This document shows, piece after piece, positions 22,426-35,626 of a stretch of DNA of 64,000 bases. This DNA comes from Perca fluviatilis. Taxonomy: Eukaryota > Chordata > Actinopteri > Perciformes > Percidae. The notes under the pieces are model-generated. The model had not been told where the DNA came from and searched no databases. It saw nothing but the letters and a program-made list of their open reading frames with translations. Location: NCBI RefSeq assembly GCF_010015445.1, contig NC_053123.1, positions 12,067,434 through 12,131,433 on the forward strand, given 5' to 3'. Position 1 is the stretch's first letter. Every line of letters starts with the position of its first letter. Made by a program: the position numbers and the translations under genes.

Positions 22426-25400
22426 ACATTAAAATGTAAAGATTGCAGTGAGAAAGTTGAGCTGTTACACATTTTTTAAGTAGTAATGATTTACAATAAT
22501 ACGGTTATAAATAAGTACAGAGGAGGTTATATACACATACCCAAATTTCGAACAGATATGTAGAATTGTGGGGGAATGTAATGTCTCCAGTACAACGTGG
22601 TTTATAAAGTAACAGCATTAGCACTTGCAAAATCTTTTGTGCATCATGAAAGTTGGAAAGTTTAAAGAGATGTGTCCAGATAAAAAGTGACCTTTTGTTT
22701 ACTACCTCACTGGACCATTGAAAACAGTTTCTACATGTTGTGAGAGTGACTGTACAAAGGAACTTGATGGCTTTGGTGTTAATACTGACCCTACAGACAT
22801 AAGAGCTTTGTGCAACTACCCAACATTAATGGGTGTATGCTACTTTCTGACCCCTAAATTCACTCATAGTTTGGTAACTGTTTGATTACTTCTTATTGTG
22901 TGCCTCAAACCACTAATGCTCCTCTTATCAAGGACCATCTCTCACTTAGCAAAAAATGGATAAGGTGCATTATGTTCTGGTCCATATAGTTAGAAAGAGC
23001 AACTGTATTTTCTCAGTGATGCTCCGATTCACCATCTTTGCGCCCACGATCTTGCCTTTTTCAAAGTCTGTGGGATCACACTTGAGACCACTTCTCAGCC
23101 GTCCGTTCACATGCAAAGTAGATGTAGAACTGAAGGTGCTGTTGCATGCAGCTGTTTATTTAGCAGCGCAGATGAAAGAGGAGAGACGATTTATATTTTT
23201 CTTGGCCCGTATTTATGAAACTTAAATACACTTCAGAATGCTCCACAGAGAAATTTGAAGTAAATCAAATGTGTGTTTGAAGGTTAAAGCTAACAAGAAA
23301 GCAGCAGCTGTAAATAGTACAATAGATCAATGAGATGTTTTATTTTCTTTTTTTATCTCAGAAGATGCTCTTTGTCTCTGTACGGGACCCAATTAGAACC
23401 ACAACAGTGTGATTGCTCTTGGTCAATATAAGAGACCTCATTAGCTCTCATAAATTTGCATTTTTAAGTCAAAATAAATAAAAATATATATTTTTACAGG
23501 TACAGTTTTGACCCACATCACTACAATTAAATTTTTTTTTTCTGTGTGCAAGAGCATTCAAAACGTATTAAAATTTTCATTTAAGAGATCACAATCATGA
23601 AAAAAATCTCAGCCCTTTTCCTGGCAAACTAAATAAAAATAAGGTGATCAAACTTTGTAGACTGCAAACCTGAGCAACAGGTGTGTTGCATATGTGCAAC
23701 AGGTTGTCAACTACCATGAAAGCTAGTGCTGTAAATGGAGGTGCATTGCAGAGGAATACAAATTTATTTGAGTTGAAACACTCAATTTAAGCCCAGCTGG
23801 TTACTAAAATACGGCGTTTTGTGTTTATCTGGGGGAAGATCCCAGAGTGACAGCTCTCTCTGTCTCCATGGCCATTTTCTAATCATAAGTGATTAGTGGC
23901 GTCATCATCAACAACATTCAATTGGAATTGCAAACGAGGCCAAGATGCAGCGGAGAGGATTGTGGGAGGTTTGACCTGCTTTCTGCCTCCTGTTCATTAA
24001 AATTGGCACATCAAGGACGATTGTTATCTTCAAAGTCAGTGAGAATCTGTTTGTCACAGCTGTTGTGTCTCTATCAACTGAAAGCTTAGGACATTCAAAT
24101 CGAATTTCCCAAAATGCTGCAAGCAAGGACTCTCCTTTTTAAAGGTGATAAATTATTCATAGAGCTGCTCTAAGAGCTTGTGGTGTAACATATAGTCGCT
24201 GACTGCTGTGAAGCTGGCATGGCAACCACTTAAAATAGGGTCTTGTATGAGCGCAGAGCTGTCAATCACTTGCTTTATCCATTATGGAAGTGTGTCTACT
24301 GTATAGAGTCTTTGTGTGTGTCAGGTAAAGTTAATCTAAAGATATCAGCATTTTATTTGTAAAGAATGCATATTGTCCTGGGTTTCAGTGGAGCATTATT
24401 GTCACATGGTCTGCATAATGTTTTATGGACTTTTTAAAATGTTCAATTTTGATATGAAGCTTGAATGTTGTTACAAAATGTGAGTAGTCAGGCGGTTCAG
24501 TACAAACCTTTTAAACCACTTTACATATTAACGCATGAAATCTATAGTGATCTACAATCATATAACATCAGTGAGAAAGGATTAACACTCTTGTTAAAAA
24601 TGAAACCGCAACATGGAAAAATCTAAGTTGTGGAGGCATGAGACCTAGAAAGTCAGACATGTTGCCGGAGGTAAAATACAGTGACAAGGTTTTTTAATTG
24701 ATAAACCCTTCCCTCTAACACAGATTGCCCAATAACATCTTAGCAACTGTCAGTAGGCTCAGCAGGCTTTGTCAAGCTTGAAGTTTCTCCATGTTAAAAC
24801 GCATGTGGCAGCAACATTGATACTCTGCATTTGGAGGGTAGATTAATCTGTGTGTTTGTCAGTTGTAACCTAAGTTGCAATCATTATCATGGCCGATCTG
24901 TTGGTCAGTCCAACACTTTGGTGGAGACTGGAATAACTCATCTATTGAATGAATTGCCAAGAAAGATATTTGGTGCAGATACTGTATGTATAGTACTCAG
25001 AGGATGAATCCTACTAGCCTGGGTGATGCCCTGACTTTTCCTCTAGCACATCTAACATTTTCACTTTCAACGTTCAATTATTTACTTTACTTTTCCTTGA
25101 TGTGCAGATAACAAAGGTAACTACCTATATCCTCATCAATAAAATTACTCTGTGTCAAACAAATTATAACTTGAAGGCATTAAGGAGTCTTTGAGATACT
25201 CTGTTTTTATGAAGATTATGTAAAACACTGAGTTGTAGTCCAGTCACATAAAGTTGCTCTGCAATCTTAAAATATTTTTCTGTTTACCTTGTTGAAATCC
25301 ATGCTGCAGCCTTTTTGAAAAACTTGCCAACAGCCAATATGTTTTAAGGGTGAGAAATCAACCACTAGTACCGGTAATGAAATTGACCACCAATTCTCTC

Positions 25401-25810
25401 TGCGTTAGAAGCACTTTGAAGCCTATTTGTTACAGGTTACAGTCAAAATGAGTGGGCTGAATGCAGTTACAGACATCGGAAAAATCGCTTCAAAGTTAAT
25501 GAATGGAATCATTAAATTTCCTTAATGAAGCAGCCTCTGGGCTTGGTAGAGATGAGTTCTAATGGAAAATTATATTTGGAGATCCAATCACTGCCTTCAA
25601 CCCCCCCCTTTTTATTGCTTCCATGTTGTCATCATGTGTAGACAGGACTGTCACAACTGTGTGTGTTTGTGTGTGTGTAAAGAGTCAATTTTACTTTTTC
25701 TATTGCACTTTATACCTATTAGAGTAATGTGCAGGCACACAAATTAATTTGATTGCAAGATTCCACATTTCTGGAGGGACTGACATATTAGGGCCGAGTT
25801 ATGCTATTGC
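22426..25810. other. Gene-free stretch
   Basis: No coding exon, RNA gene or clear element was recognised over 3.4 kb. The short open frames do not match any family I know. Confidence 0.4.
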
Positions 25811-26185
25811 CCATGTACCAGGGATGGGCATTTCAAGCAAAAAGACTACTTAATGTTCACTTGGAACTATTAGACCATTCTTTGAAGATCATCTCACAGA
25901 GCTGTATCAAATGCTACGTGAGCGGAGTGGAACGGTGAGAATTTCCGCTCCTCGCGAAGCTGCCTCAGGCTCCCTGCTCTCTCTCGCTCCGCTCACATGC
26001 TCTGCGGAAAAGAGCTGAACTAAACGTGCCGCCCACATTTTACTGCCGCTTCTACCGGTGATACTACCGTGTTACTACCAGACGCCGGTAAAAACAGGAA
26101 AATATTTAAGAACAAGACAATAGTCGCATAAACTATCTGATTATTTATAATTGAAGGAAAATCATGATCCATCCCTAACATGTAC
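25811..26185. mobile_element. hAT-type MITE with 7-of-8 target duplication
   Basis: The element (25819-26177) begins CAGGGATGGGCA and ends GATCCATCCCTA. The flanks are CCATGTAC and ACATGTAC. It contains no transposase. Confidence 0.75.
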
Positions 26186-29112
26186 CAGATGCTTATACTA
26201 AGAAAAATGCATGTCTTTTAATCAGATTTCTAAAGCCGTGCATACGTACATTTCTGTTTTACACATTTCAGTAATTATCAAACTGGGTGCACATGCACAA
26301 GACTGATTTCCACTCTTACAGTTAACCACAGATAGAGTAGGCGTGTCCAGTCTTTAGACCTGTCAAAGAAAAGAATGGCAGAGAATTAGCAGTTTCCCCA
26401 TTTGTGTTGCATTGGCGAAGCTCTCTAACAAGGCCAGAGCGGCTGCCATTATGCACAACCATTATGCTTTTTATAGCAGCTGTATCATTAACTCATCACG
26501 TAAACCGGTTTACAGGTTTATGTGATGAGTTAATCATCAGCAGTGATATGAGAAAGGTAATGATGTAGTTTACATTGCTATTTAAAAAAAAAAAGAGTTT
26601 AGAAGGGCTTTATAATAAAGGATACTATGACAAGTTATAAACACAGGGAAATAAAATAGTACCTTCAGTGTAAATAAATTCAAACAAAACTATCCAAGTT
26701 GGAAATGTGTCTTTGCAACTACATTTTTCTTGGTATTTTCAAGGTAAATGAGTGGGTTGACATGGGCAGCACAATACTTGTACAAGAACATGAATATGAA
26801 TGAAAGAATATGAGCAGCAGCTGACGTGCGAAGAAAAGGGTGGGCCCTGATGAGAGAGAGAGAGAGAGAGAGATATCATGATATGTTGTTAGACTTGTTA
26901 AAAGTGCTTATAACTTATGTCTTTTGTGCATATGCATCGTTTATACTCTTGGCCCCATGTCTTTCTAAATTATTTAGATACTATTCCTGAAAGCTAAAAC
27001 CACCTCAAAGATCAATCTCAATTGGCCTTTTAACCCCAACCAGGAGGTCACCAGGCTTCAGTCGGATCAGAGCCAAGATCAGAGGCAAGAGAGTGTTGTT
27101 TTAGAGAAGCAATGAAATCATCCAAAAGAGAGAGGAGGAGGAGAGTTATCTGGGAGCAGAGAGAGCCAGAGTCACATGAATAGCCTCAGGCACAGCAATA
27201 GAAGCAGCTTATGCAACGTATCAGATCTTGAGTTTGTGAGAAAGAAATTCTTTTGTAGAAACTGAATGGGGCTTAAGGTTAGTAAACCTTGAAAAGAAAA
27301 AGGAAGAACTGTGGCTGCAATGGTTTGACAGTACTAAAGCGCAGTATCCATGTTCCATGCTGATGAAGGTCTTTTGACCGTATCTATTTATCTTTTTAAT
27401 AATAAAGCTTTATTGCAGACCCAGGTCCATATAACACATAATACAGTATAAAAAATATAAAAAAGAGATACAAAAATACATAATAATTACATATTAGCCT
27501 ATAGCAATATAACAATAATACAGAAAAATTGCATATTAACCTATAGGATATACAGACTATTTTACCAAAGCTGTCTTAACCTTATTTATTTATTGCTCTA
27601 GATCGAGTATTTTATGTATGCTTGGTGTGGTTTTAGGTGATATATAGTGAAACGTAGATGAAGAGGGATAGTTTACCCAGAGACGGTAGATGGTGGCCTG
27701 GTGGGCGGCGAGCTGTTTGTTGTGTTTTAACATTAGGAAGGTCAGAGCTTTAAGGAAAAGGGCCTCGGAGCAGATGGAGGTAAGAGATAAGTGTGAGGGG
27801 GTGGACGAGTGACCTCCTCACCCTCGCATCTGTCTTTCCTCCTCCTACAGTCTTAAATCGACCATTTTTCACTTCTCTGCTCTCAAAGAATTAGCTAAAT
27901 GCATATTGACATGTACAGTTCAATACAGTTGATACGTGTCTTGGCTTTTCCATCTACCTGTTTGTTAATGTTTTCCTGATTTCCATTGTATTAGACTGCC
28001 TAATTAGATTGTCATCTTATCCTGATCCTGATCTCACTGTGTTACTATGGCAAACTTTAATACACTTCTTTATTTACTCTGCTGATTTGTGTGACTGAAG
28101 TGCAGTAATTGAGGGTTGTTTTACAGAGAAAATATGCCAGCATTACTATGAAATCACATATTCCTAATCATCAGTCAGCCTCTGATTTAGTCTAACTGGA
28201 GCATCTTTTGGTCTTTAGTTCTTTTGACTTGACTGCAGATTTGAACTTGGAGACAGATTTGAGGATTTTATTTGGGGGCCAGAAGTGTCCACTGGATGCA
28301 ATGTGGTCATGGTTTAGCTCCGTTGTGGATTTTGGAAATGATGTGCTGCAATTCCAGCCAATGTGCCACCATACACACAAGGGTCTTTTCTCCGTTTCGC
28401 TATCTTAACATGCTGGGTCTCCTTATGCTCAAGCAGCATCTTTGAAGCGTAACATTAACATGCTTATATATCTGAATACCTATATTAATTCAAAATTGAC
28501 ATACAATCAAAGACTTATTCTTAACATAAAAAGTAATTTCACAATGTACAACAGCCATATATGACACAAAAGCATAATTTCTGCTAATAAAATTGGTGTG
28601 CAAAAGTAAAAAAAAAAAAAAAAAGGGGTTAAAGTAGGGGGTCTTTGTAGGAGTAATATAGTGTTTATGAATATTTTCAGTTGAAGCGTGAAAAAGAGGC
28701 AAATAACTCACAACACAGCAATGGAAACAAAACATCGAGTAAATACTCATTATTGAAACATAAAAACCAGGACTACATGAAGACGCTCAGCTTCTGAAAA
28801 TGCTTAGATCTAAACCACAACGGAGTCGTGATATAAACTCTGAAGTTGGGTTGATTGATTTATTGATTTGCAATTCACAGTATATTAGCCCTTTTTAGCT
28901 GCATCATTGTGACATGAGCTGATGTATAGGTCCACCCAACACATATTGTCTCATAGGGCTCTTTGGTTGAATCCTTGTGTTTTTGTCTAAATCCCAAGCC
29001 CCCAGCCCCCTTGTAGATCTACACTCAGTGGCAGAAATAGAGACAGTTTAACGAACCCTGTGTCACATTTAGGGCTCATTAGCATCTAGATTCAGTGCTT
29101 CGTAATATGTGT
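26186..29112. other. Gene-free stretch with minor repeats
   Basis: A (GA)n run lies at 26851-26872. The part at 27395-27560 looks like an AT-rich 3' tail of a retroelement (AATAAAGCTTTATTGCAGAC), but this is weak. An A-run lies at 28609-28624. No exon is supported. Confidence 0.4.
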
Positions 29113-29698
29113 CTACACTAGGGATGCCATGGTGAGCACCTTTTCTCACTGGTTAATAAACTCATGACAACACCGGTGTGACAGATTACACCTAACAATT
29201 TTGTCTAACATTTTCTAATGACGCTCAATATTTGCAGAGCACTTACTTTGATCTCTGGCCTTTCCGGGCGTGCTTCCACTGCGGAGCCGGTCGCATCTGA
29301 ACCCAGTCCGGCTGGGAGGCGGCCACACGAGTTTACAGATTGCCTCGTTAACGTTATCAGGTTCCCTATTAAATATTGCCGAATAGGCCCTGTTGCTTAT
29401 CGCTTTGACACCATATCTTCCACCATCGTCTTGTCTGTAAACTCTCCTTACTACATCTGCTACTCTGTGCCGCTGTTAAGAGCAGACACTTCAGTTTATC
29501 GTTGTAGTGTCCAACGTCTGACGTTGATAACGCCGCTTAGTATTTAAGTGGTCGCTGAAATTTACGCGAAAATTATCTAAATGGGTATTATTTCTATAAA
29601 AACAATACGACAGAGTTGGTGGGCAAGTAATGTGATTGGTATATGCCAGACCACTGTGTAACACCGGAAACACAGATTACCACGGCAAGCCTACACTG
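29113..29698. mobile_element. hAT-like MITE, about 570 bp
   Basis: The ends GGGATGCCATGGTGA and TTACCACGGCAAGC are inverted copies. The flanks CTACACTA (29113-29120) and CTACACTG (29691-29698) agree at 7 of 8 positions. A 110-codon open frame inside matches no known transposase. Confidence 0.65.
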
Positions 29699-31477
29699 GA
29701 TTGCTGTTGTTTTGTTTTAACATATTTGTGTTAAATTCAGGCCTCTTTCATTTAGAATACGACATGGTTGGTAGGCAGAGAGCAAGTTTGTGTGTTACAC
29801 AACAATATGGGAGGAGGCTGATTACAGCTAAATCCAAGATCGAAGTGCATTTAGGCTGACATCTTCTGCCACTGTTTTGGACATCATACCACATACATCT
29901 GGTTACATTTTTCACTTTCACACAAATTCAGCTGGGACCTAAAACGATAAAACATTACTACAGCTGTCAATGGTGTGTCATCACAGCGCTGTACCATGAC
30001 ACAAATAAAGCTACAGAAATGGACCTGGTAATCCATTTCTCTTCCCATGATGGTATTCCCTCATTACAGTTGGTACAACATCATTATAGGTGATGTTACA
30101 TTGTCTGCTAATGGAGGATATCAGTCTGGACAGGGACCTGCATTTAGACCCTGCAGAATAAGCTATCATGTTAACATAAAGTGTACTAAAGTGTAACATA
30201 CAGTGTCAATCATGTCAACTCTCTGCAAGAACGTGAATAATCTAAAAGTGTTTTCACCCTCTGGAGACTTTCTCTACATGACTTGTACGATATGTGTGGA
30301 CCATTTGAATATTTTATTTCGTAAAAAATTTGAGATAAGAGAAAATTGGTTAATTTGACAAATTCTCTTATATCACTGTGTTATAAGACCGTCTGTGGTA
30401 TTTATAAATGAAAAGAGGAGCAGCTGCTTGACATAATTCAACTCTGCATCAACACAGTTGTGATTTTATTGGTGTGATTTTAAATCTCAGCCTCAGCTTT
30501 TTTTTTCTTTAGATAGAGTGCGCGTAATAAAATCGAATGCATCTTTGAATGAAGGGTGCATAGTGGAATTAGGAGGATGTCTACTGAAGGTGTCGACCAA
30601 AACATTGATCTAGCACTTGAGTTTTATATTGAAGCCAACGTGTGTGTGAGTCTATTTATCTTAAGTGTTCCTCCCACTCACAGTAGCCTTGAGCTACCCA
30701 TGCTGTGGTCAGTCCACATCCAATGTTGGTCCTCTCTCTCTCTCTCTCTCTCTCTCTCGCTCTCTCTCTCTCTCGCTCTATCTATCTACAGTATGTGTCT
30801 TTCTATGATTACAAATACATTTCATTATTTCATACAGTGTCCCTCTGGATCCTGGGGAGAGAAAACAGGAAGACTTGAGTTGCAGGAGGGAAATGGTCCT
30901 AATTTCTTAATAGCTTTCATGAAGTCTAACATGGGGTTAGACCACGACCAGTGCGCAGCAGGGATGTTGGTGTGCACACGTTTCTTGTGTGTGGGTGTGT
31001 TTTTTTAGATATGTTGCTGGCAAGTGCTCTGGCACTCACCAGCCAATAATTGCACATAATTGCATCCATTTGTGGAAAAGGCAAAGATGAACATTAGTGT
31101 GATCTGTGACACGTACTGCAAAGTGTTTGTTGCCTCAAGATTAAAGACAGAGTCTTGCGGACTCTTGATGGAATGTTGCCTGACACATGTCAGGTGGCAT
31201 GTGATGGTTACTATGGTGATTGTGTTACCTTTTCAAGGCTTTTAGCATTAAAGATAAGGCTGTCGATATTCTTTAGTTTTATTGCCAACAAATATTATGA
31301 AAAACCCCCCCGACAACAACAATGAATCGAGTATTGCTTTTTTTCGAGTATTGCTTTTGCACCCAAAGCTTCACACTTTTATTTATCTGTTTTTAATTGT
31401 CTACCGTGTCATTTAAATATATATGGAATATTAATATTAATAATTTCAGTTTTTATTTATTTATACCAAACATACCT
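29699..31477. other. Gene-free stretch
   Basis: A (TC)n microsatellite lies at 30733-30779 with CTAT units after it. No exon is supported. Confidence 0.4.
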
Positions 31478-32703
31478 TTAAAGTGACTGTATGTAACTTT
31501 TTAATGTTTCTTAAGCTCTGTCATTTTTCATACAATGGTCTTAAATGACCTGTAACAGCAAACGAGACTAACAGTGGAAAGAACGCCATTTTTATTTAGT
31601 TTTTAGTTAGGCCTCTGCCCGGGTTGGATTTTCCCGCAAAGTCACAGAATGATTTGAGGCAGGTAGACGGCGCTACAGTAACACATTCTGACGGGTCACA
31701 GATTTCTTTGTAACAAGCCTTTGGAAAGCCTGTGTTAGCGTATCTAGCCTTTTGAGCCAGGTAAAAAAGGAAGCAGCAGATTTCTTCGGCTCGCCGGCCG
31801 AAAGTTGCAAGGGTGGTTTTTCTGCTCACAGGCGCTAGGGGGAAGCGAGATGACCACCATTCAACTCGAAAAAAAAGTCATATAATCATTCCAATGACGC
31901 CAAAGCTGTTCAGTTAAGGTAAATTAAGCTAAAGAAACTGCATAGTTCCCCTTTAATGTTATTTTTATTTATTAGAAGTTACCTGCTGTTGTTATGGCTG
32001 ATACTGGGGTAGGACCATCACAGAAAATCAAGAAATTAAATGAAGAACAACTTAAAGCTAAAAGGGAAAGGGAAAGACGACGTGCGATAATGCCAGACAC
32101 ACTCAGTCAGGCTTTCAACAGATGGAGACAATTATTGGATCGTAAATGATTCAAAACCCACCCGAATTGGCCCTCAGGTACGTCAGTAGCCTACATTAAA
32201 TTACTTCCTCCTTCCATTTAGCGCTGACGTTCTATTCTTTTTACTCCGTGTTTGTGTTGGCTTACTATTTTCTTCCCTTGTCCCCCTGTAACGTTACTTG
32301 TGTAAAGCGATTGTGGGTTTCATGAAATGCGCTATATGAATCTAAGTTATTATTACGTTGATTGCTTCAACAAACTCTTAATGCTATGGCTCGTGACACA
32401 GTGACAGTGAAAACGTTACCTGGTTTAGCGCTTACAAAGAAGGCTAAGTTACCGTATGCAACACTGGAAAATGCAACAATGCATCTGTAACTTATTCTTT
32501 TATTGTAAATGAATTATTTTCTGTCTGAGCAAAACATTGCTGTATGACCTCCCCGTAACACTAACTCAGTTATATACAGGGGGTAATACAGCACCGTAAA
32601 GAAAAGACCTTTACAACAGCAGGTGTGGTAAAAACACTATCACTTTTGTCCAAAGCAGTTGCTAGAATCAACACAAACTGAAAGTTACATATAGCCACTT
32701 TAA
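31478..32703 (+). mobile_element. TTAA-flanked transposon with 51-codon ORF
   Basis: TTAA lies at both ends (31478-31481 and 32700-32703). Inside these are the inverted termini AGTGACTGTATGTAAC and GTTACATATAGCCACT. At about 31.90-31.95 kb it contains a sequence resembling an internal end (AGTTCCCCTTTAA), so it may be two nested elements. At 32280-32350 is a LINE-like tail motif. The + strand carries the small ORF at 31994-32149. Confidence 0.7.
31994..32149 (+). CDS. Small basic ORF in TTAA element, function unknown
   Basis: The ORF runs from ATG at 31994 to TGA at 32147, 51 codons. It is strongly basic in the middle (KAKREREERRR-like; residues 21-30 are KAKREREXRR with Arg at 28-30) and ends with AFNRWRQLLDRK. 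Its order of motifs (KKLNEEQ, a basic run, AFxRWxxL) is the same as in the - strand segment at 11680-11816. I recognise no catalytic domain. It may be a piece of a larger element protein or a DNA-binding helix. Whether it is translated cannot be seen. Confidence 0.4.
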   Translation: MADTGVGPSQKIKKLNEEQLKAKRERERRRAIMPDTLSQAFNRWRQLLDRK

Positions 32704-33789
32704 CATAACTAAATTAGATCTCCCTGTTTCTGGCATTCCAATTATTATTCATTAAAACTTCAGAAGCACAACTTCAATAAATGGAGACAAAAATAATGAA
32801 TGAATACAAAGTCTTTTTGCTGTCAGTACATGATGTACAGTTAAATTTAATTGTTTGACAAACCATGGTTCGTCATGTAGAAGGACATCAATAAAACAAG
32901 AACAGCAGGAACAGTGGTAATTTGCACCCTTGTTATAATCCTATTATTTGTGGAAACACAGCTAGGATAACACAGAGCAGTTGAAACCGACTGACAGGTG
33001 ATCCTGCTGTGCCGGCGTCATCAGAAACTGACGTTGCTTCAGATGACGCATGAGAGGAAAATACGTCTTTTCCATGTATCTTTTCTTTGCATTTTTCCCC
33101 CCACATTTCAAGTGGGAGACCAAAGGAAAAGGCACGATTGAGGGAGGTGTGAAGACAAGAGAGTCAATTGGCATGTATTCCCAGATGATTTACCAACAGG
33201 ATTCCACAACTGAGGATCGTTAACTGTTTATGGAATTTTAAGAGAACAATAAAATAAATTTGACAGCCTCTCTCCCTCGTCCTCAATGCCTCACTAGCTG
33301 TTTGTTGACCTCTACCGCTCGCTGTGGACATTCTCTCTCTGTTTGCCCTTTTAGTGCGTCTCTCTCTGCTGGTATTGTAAACTGGTGGGTGTGAAATGTA
33401 GCGGCTTCTCAGACCTTTTATGTGTCCAGATATACAAACCATGCCAAGTCATACAACAATGAACAATAGAGCGAGCTGCTGCCAATATAACGCCGACGCT
33501 CACCAACTGGACTCATTTTCCTGGACAGTGGATTCAAAATCTGCAAAGAAAAAAAAGAAAACCATGACAGCGGCTCTCAATACTGATGGAGAGGAGCAGA
33601 AGTGGCATCAAATGTTTTTGAAAAAACGTTGTGGGTTGGACAGATAGAAGAATTGGAAAAAGGCCCTTATGAAAGAACAGCTTGAAAAATAAATGCAACA
33701 AATGAAATGTTCCATGTCCATCAGTCAGAAAAAGCTAAAAGGGTCACATTGAGAGAGGAGTTGTAAATGCTTTATGAAAGGCTTACTGG
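32704..33789. other. Gene-free stretch
   Basis: No exon or clear element is supported. Confidence 0.4.
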
Positions 33790-34626
33790 CAGTGGTGTAG
33801 TATTTAGATCCTTTACTTACGTAAAAGTACCAATACCACAGTATAAAAAAAGTCCTGCATTTTAAATCCTACTTAAAGATTCATGTAACTTTTCCACATT
33901 AAAATGTCTAAAAACGACTAGACCCATGTTATATATTTTGTTGAGTTGTGTACTTACATTATCCCAAATGTTTCTGTAATTTTAATCAAGGACACGCTCT
34001 GTGTCATTTGGTTGCCTGTCAATGGCGTAATATCCCCTTTGCTCATGCGTCGTTGTGGTTATCTACCAGAAGCTGTCATAAATTGACTTTTTATCCGGTT
34101 AAAAGCTAGGCTACATTTTCACGATGCAGTTTTTAGATCTTGGTCGTTTTTAACTTTTTTTAACCGGACGTCTGTATCTTAAGTTATCAGAGAAACTTGC
34201 TGAGCAAACGTTTGCGGCAGCTTGAATCCAGCCACTCCGCCGACGTGCCAAACACTGATTGTAAGGTGAAACTGCTTTATTCAGTGTATTTACTGGTTTA
34301 AATGGTGAATGGACTGCATTTATTTAGGGCTTTTCTAGTCTTAATGACTACTCCAAGCAGTTTACACACTACAGGCCCCAGTCACACACACGTTCATACA
34401 CTGGTGGCCGAGGCTGCCATACAAGGTGCCACCTTCTCATCAGATAAACATTAACACACTTTCACACACCGGGACCATCGAACCACCGACCTTCCAATTG
34501 GTAGACAACCGCTCTACTTCATGGGCCACATTGGGTAGGAGGAGAACTCTGCGACATTTTAATGTAGAAATATCACATATTATATAGTACAATACTTGAG
34601 TAAATGTACTTAGTTACTTTCCACTG
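33790..34626. mobile_element. CAGTGG..CCACTG element interrupted by a SINE
   Basis: The left part begins CAGTGGTGTAGTATTTAGAT. The right part ends TACTTGAGTAAATGTACTTA, then GTTACTTTCCACTG. Both are recognisable parts of a very common fish element. About 500 bases in the middle are extra, including the SINE at 34296-34545. The target duplication was not fixed. Confidence 0.6.
34296..34545 (-). mobile_element. tRNA-derived SINE (reverse orientation)
   Basis: Read on the - strand it has a decayed tRNA-like head with GGTAGAGC-like remains, CTACCAATTGGAAGGTCGGT and a B-box GGTTCGAT. It continues with GGTGGCACCTTGTATGGCAG and ends with the tail GAAAAGCCCTAAATAAATGC. This is a SINE-like repeat common in teleosts. 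Confidence 0.6.
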
Positions 34627-35060
34627 ACTGACTGGACCAGAAGAGTTTGTTACATGTTACCAGTCACCTAATTATACATTTTTGCACATTGGTTAAAAAT
34701 AGAAAACCATACTGGATGACGTGGTCCTTGCAGATCCTCTCCTGCTGTGTCAGATTGGATGGCTGAGCGTTGGTAAATTGCAGTCTTCATCTCTGAACAC
34801 AAGTTTTTCAGCCAAAGCCTGAACCTGAGCTTGTCTGTGTTGCCACTGTGTCAAAGGGGGTCGATTGTGGTGCTGTTGAGTTGCATTGCATAATAATATA
34901 TAATAACTTTTTTTTAATTATAATCTATTTACAACAAAAACGAACGATGATAAGCTTCATGGTTCTAGGGTTTATTACAAGACTGTTGTTTTGTACTGTA
35001 TTTAGTTATGTGTACCTGATGAACTAGCTCTGCAATGGAGGCTAAGAAAAACACAATGTA

Positions 35061-35222
35061 TATGGGCTGCAAATAATGATTACCATTTTTTATTAATCTG
35101 TTGATTTCTTTTCAATGAATAATACGGTGTATAAAATGTCAGAAAATAGTGAAAATTGCTCAAAACCCAAATATATTCAGTTGACAATGACATAAAACAG
35201 AGCAAAGCAGCAAATCGTCACA
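35061..35222. mobile_element. hAT-type MITE fragment (GGCTGCAAC family)
   Basis: Begins GGGCTGCAAATAATGATTAC and shares TTTTCAATGAATAATACGGT with the copy at 20536. The right end is missing; a GT microsatellite follows. Confidence 0.65.
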
Positions 35223-35235
35223 TTTGAGAAGCCAG

Positions 35236-35238
<3 letters not shown>

Positions 35239-35277
<39 letters not shown>

Positions 35278-35290
35278 TGTGTGTGTGTCT
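35239..35290. repeat. (GT)n microsatellite
   Basis: About 26 GT units with a single A interruption. Confidence 0.95.
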
Positions 35291-35544
35291 TGTGCCGCCG
35301 CCTTGTCATATTGAATGGTAGAGATGGGATAGATTCCCATGTCATCACCGCACAACTCACGGTGGTTGTATGATTGCAGAATTGGTCCTGTTATATATAA
35401 TAACAATATAGGTTTGGCATTTTACAACAACAAAATGTGGAACTTAAAAAAGAGTTTTCCTCTTTTTCCTCCAACAAACTCCATTTGTCTGTGTGCATGT
35501 ATCTGGATCATGATTAAGCAGCTGAGTCACTGTCTTTGTTGTAG

Positions 35545-35626
35545 ATGAAATCAGTCTGGAGGGGATGGTCGTGCACAGAGCTGAATGCAGACCGGTCGTC
35601 AATGACAACTACATGAAGCTGAAGAA
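35545..35626 (+). CDS. GTF2F2: GTF2F2 exon ([14 protein letters not shown])
   Basis: An 82-base exon between TTGTAG and GTGAGT. It starts with two bases of a split codon and ends after two bases of the next. It encodes the linker start [20 protein letters not shown], then NYMKLKK. Confidence 0.92.

Noticed and set aside
28310..28830. Inverted 13-base match (CTCCGTTGTGG and CCACAACGGAG)
   Set aside because: Too short and isolated over 500 bases to call an element.
1..35544. Search for the N-terminal GTF2F2 exons (WLVKVPK, EHPF.LQ, VFTESSS)
   Set aside because: No matching short exon with splice sites was found by eye. They may be left of the window or missed. A translated search with the RAP30 N-terminus would decide.
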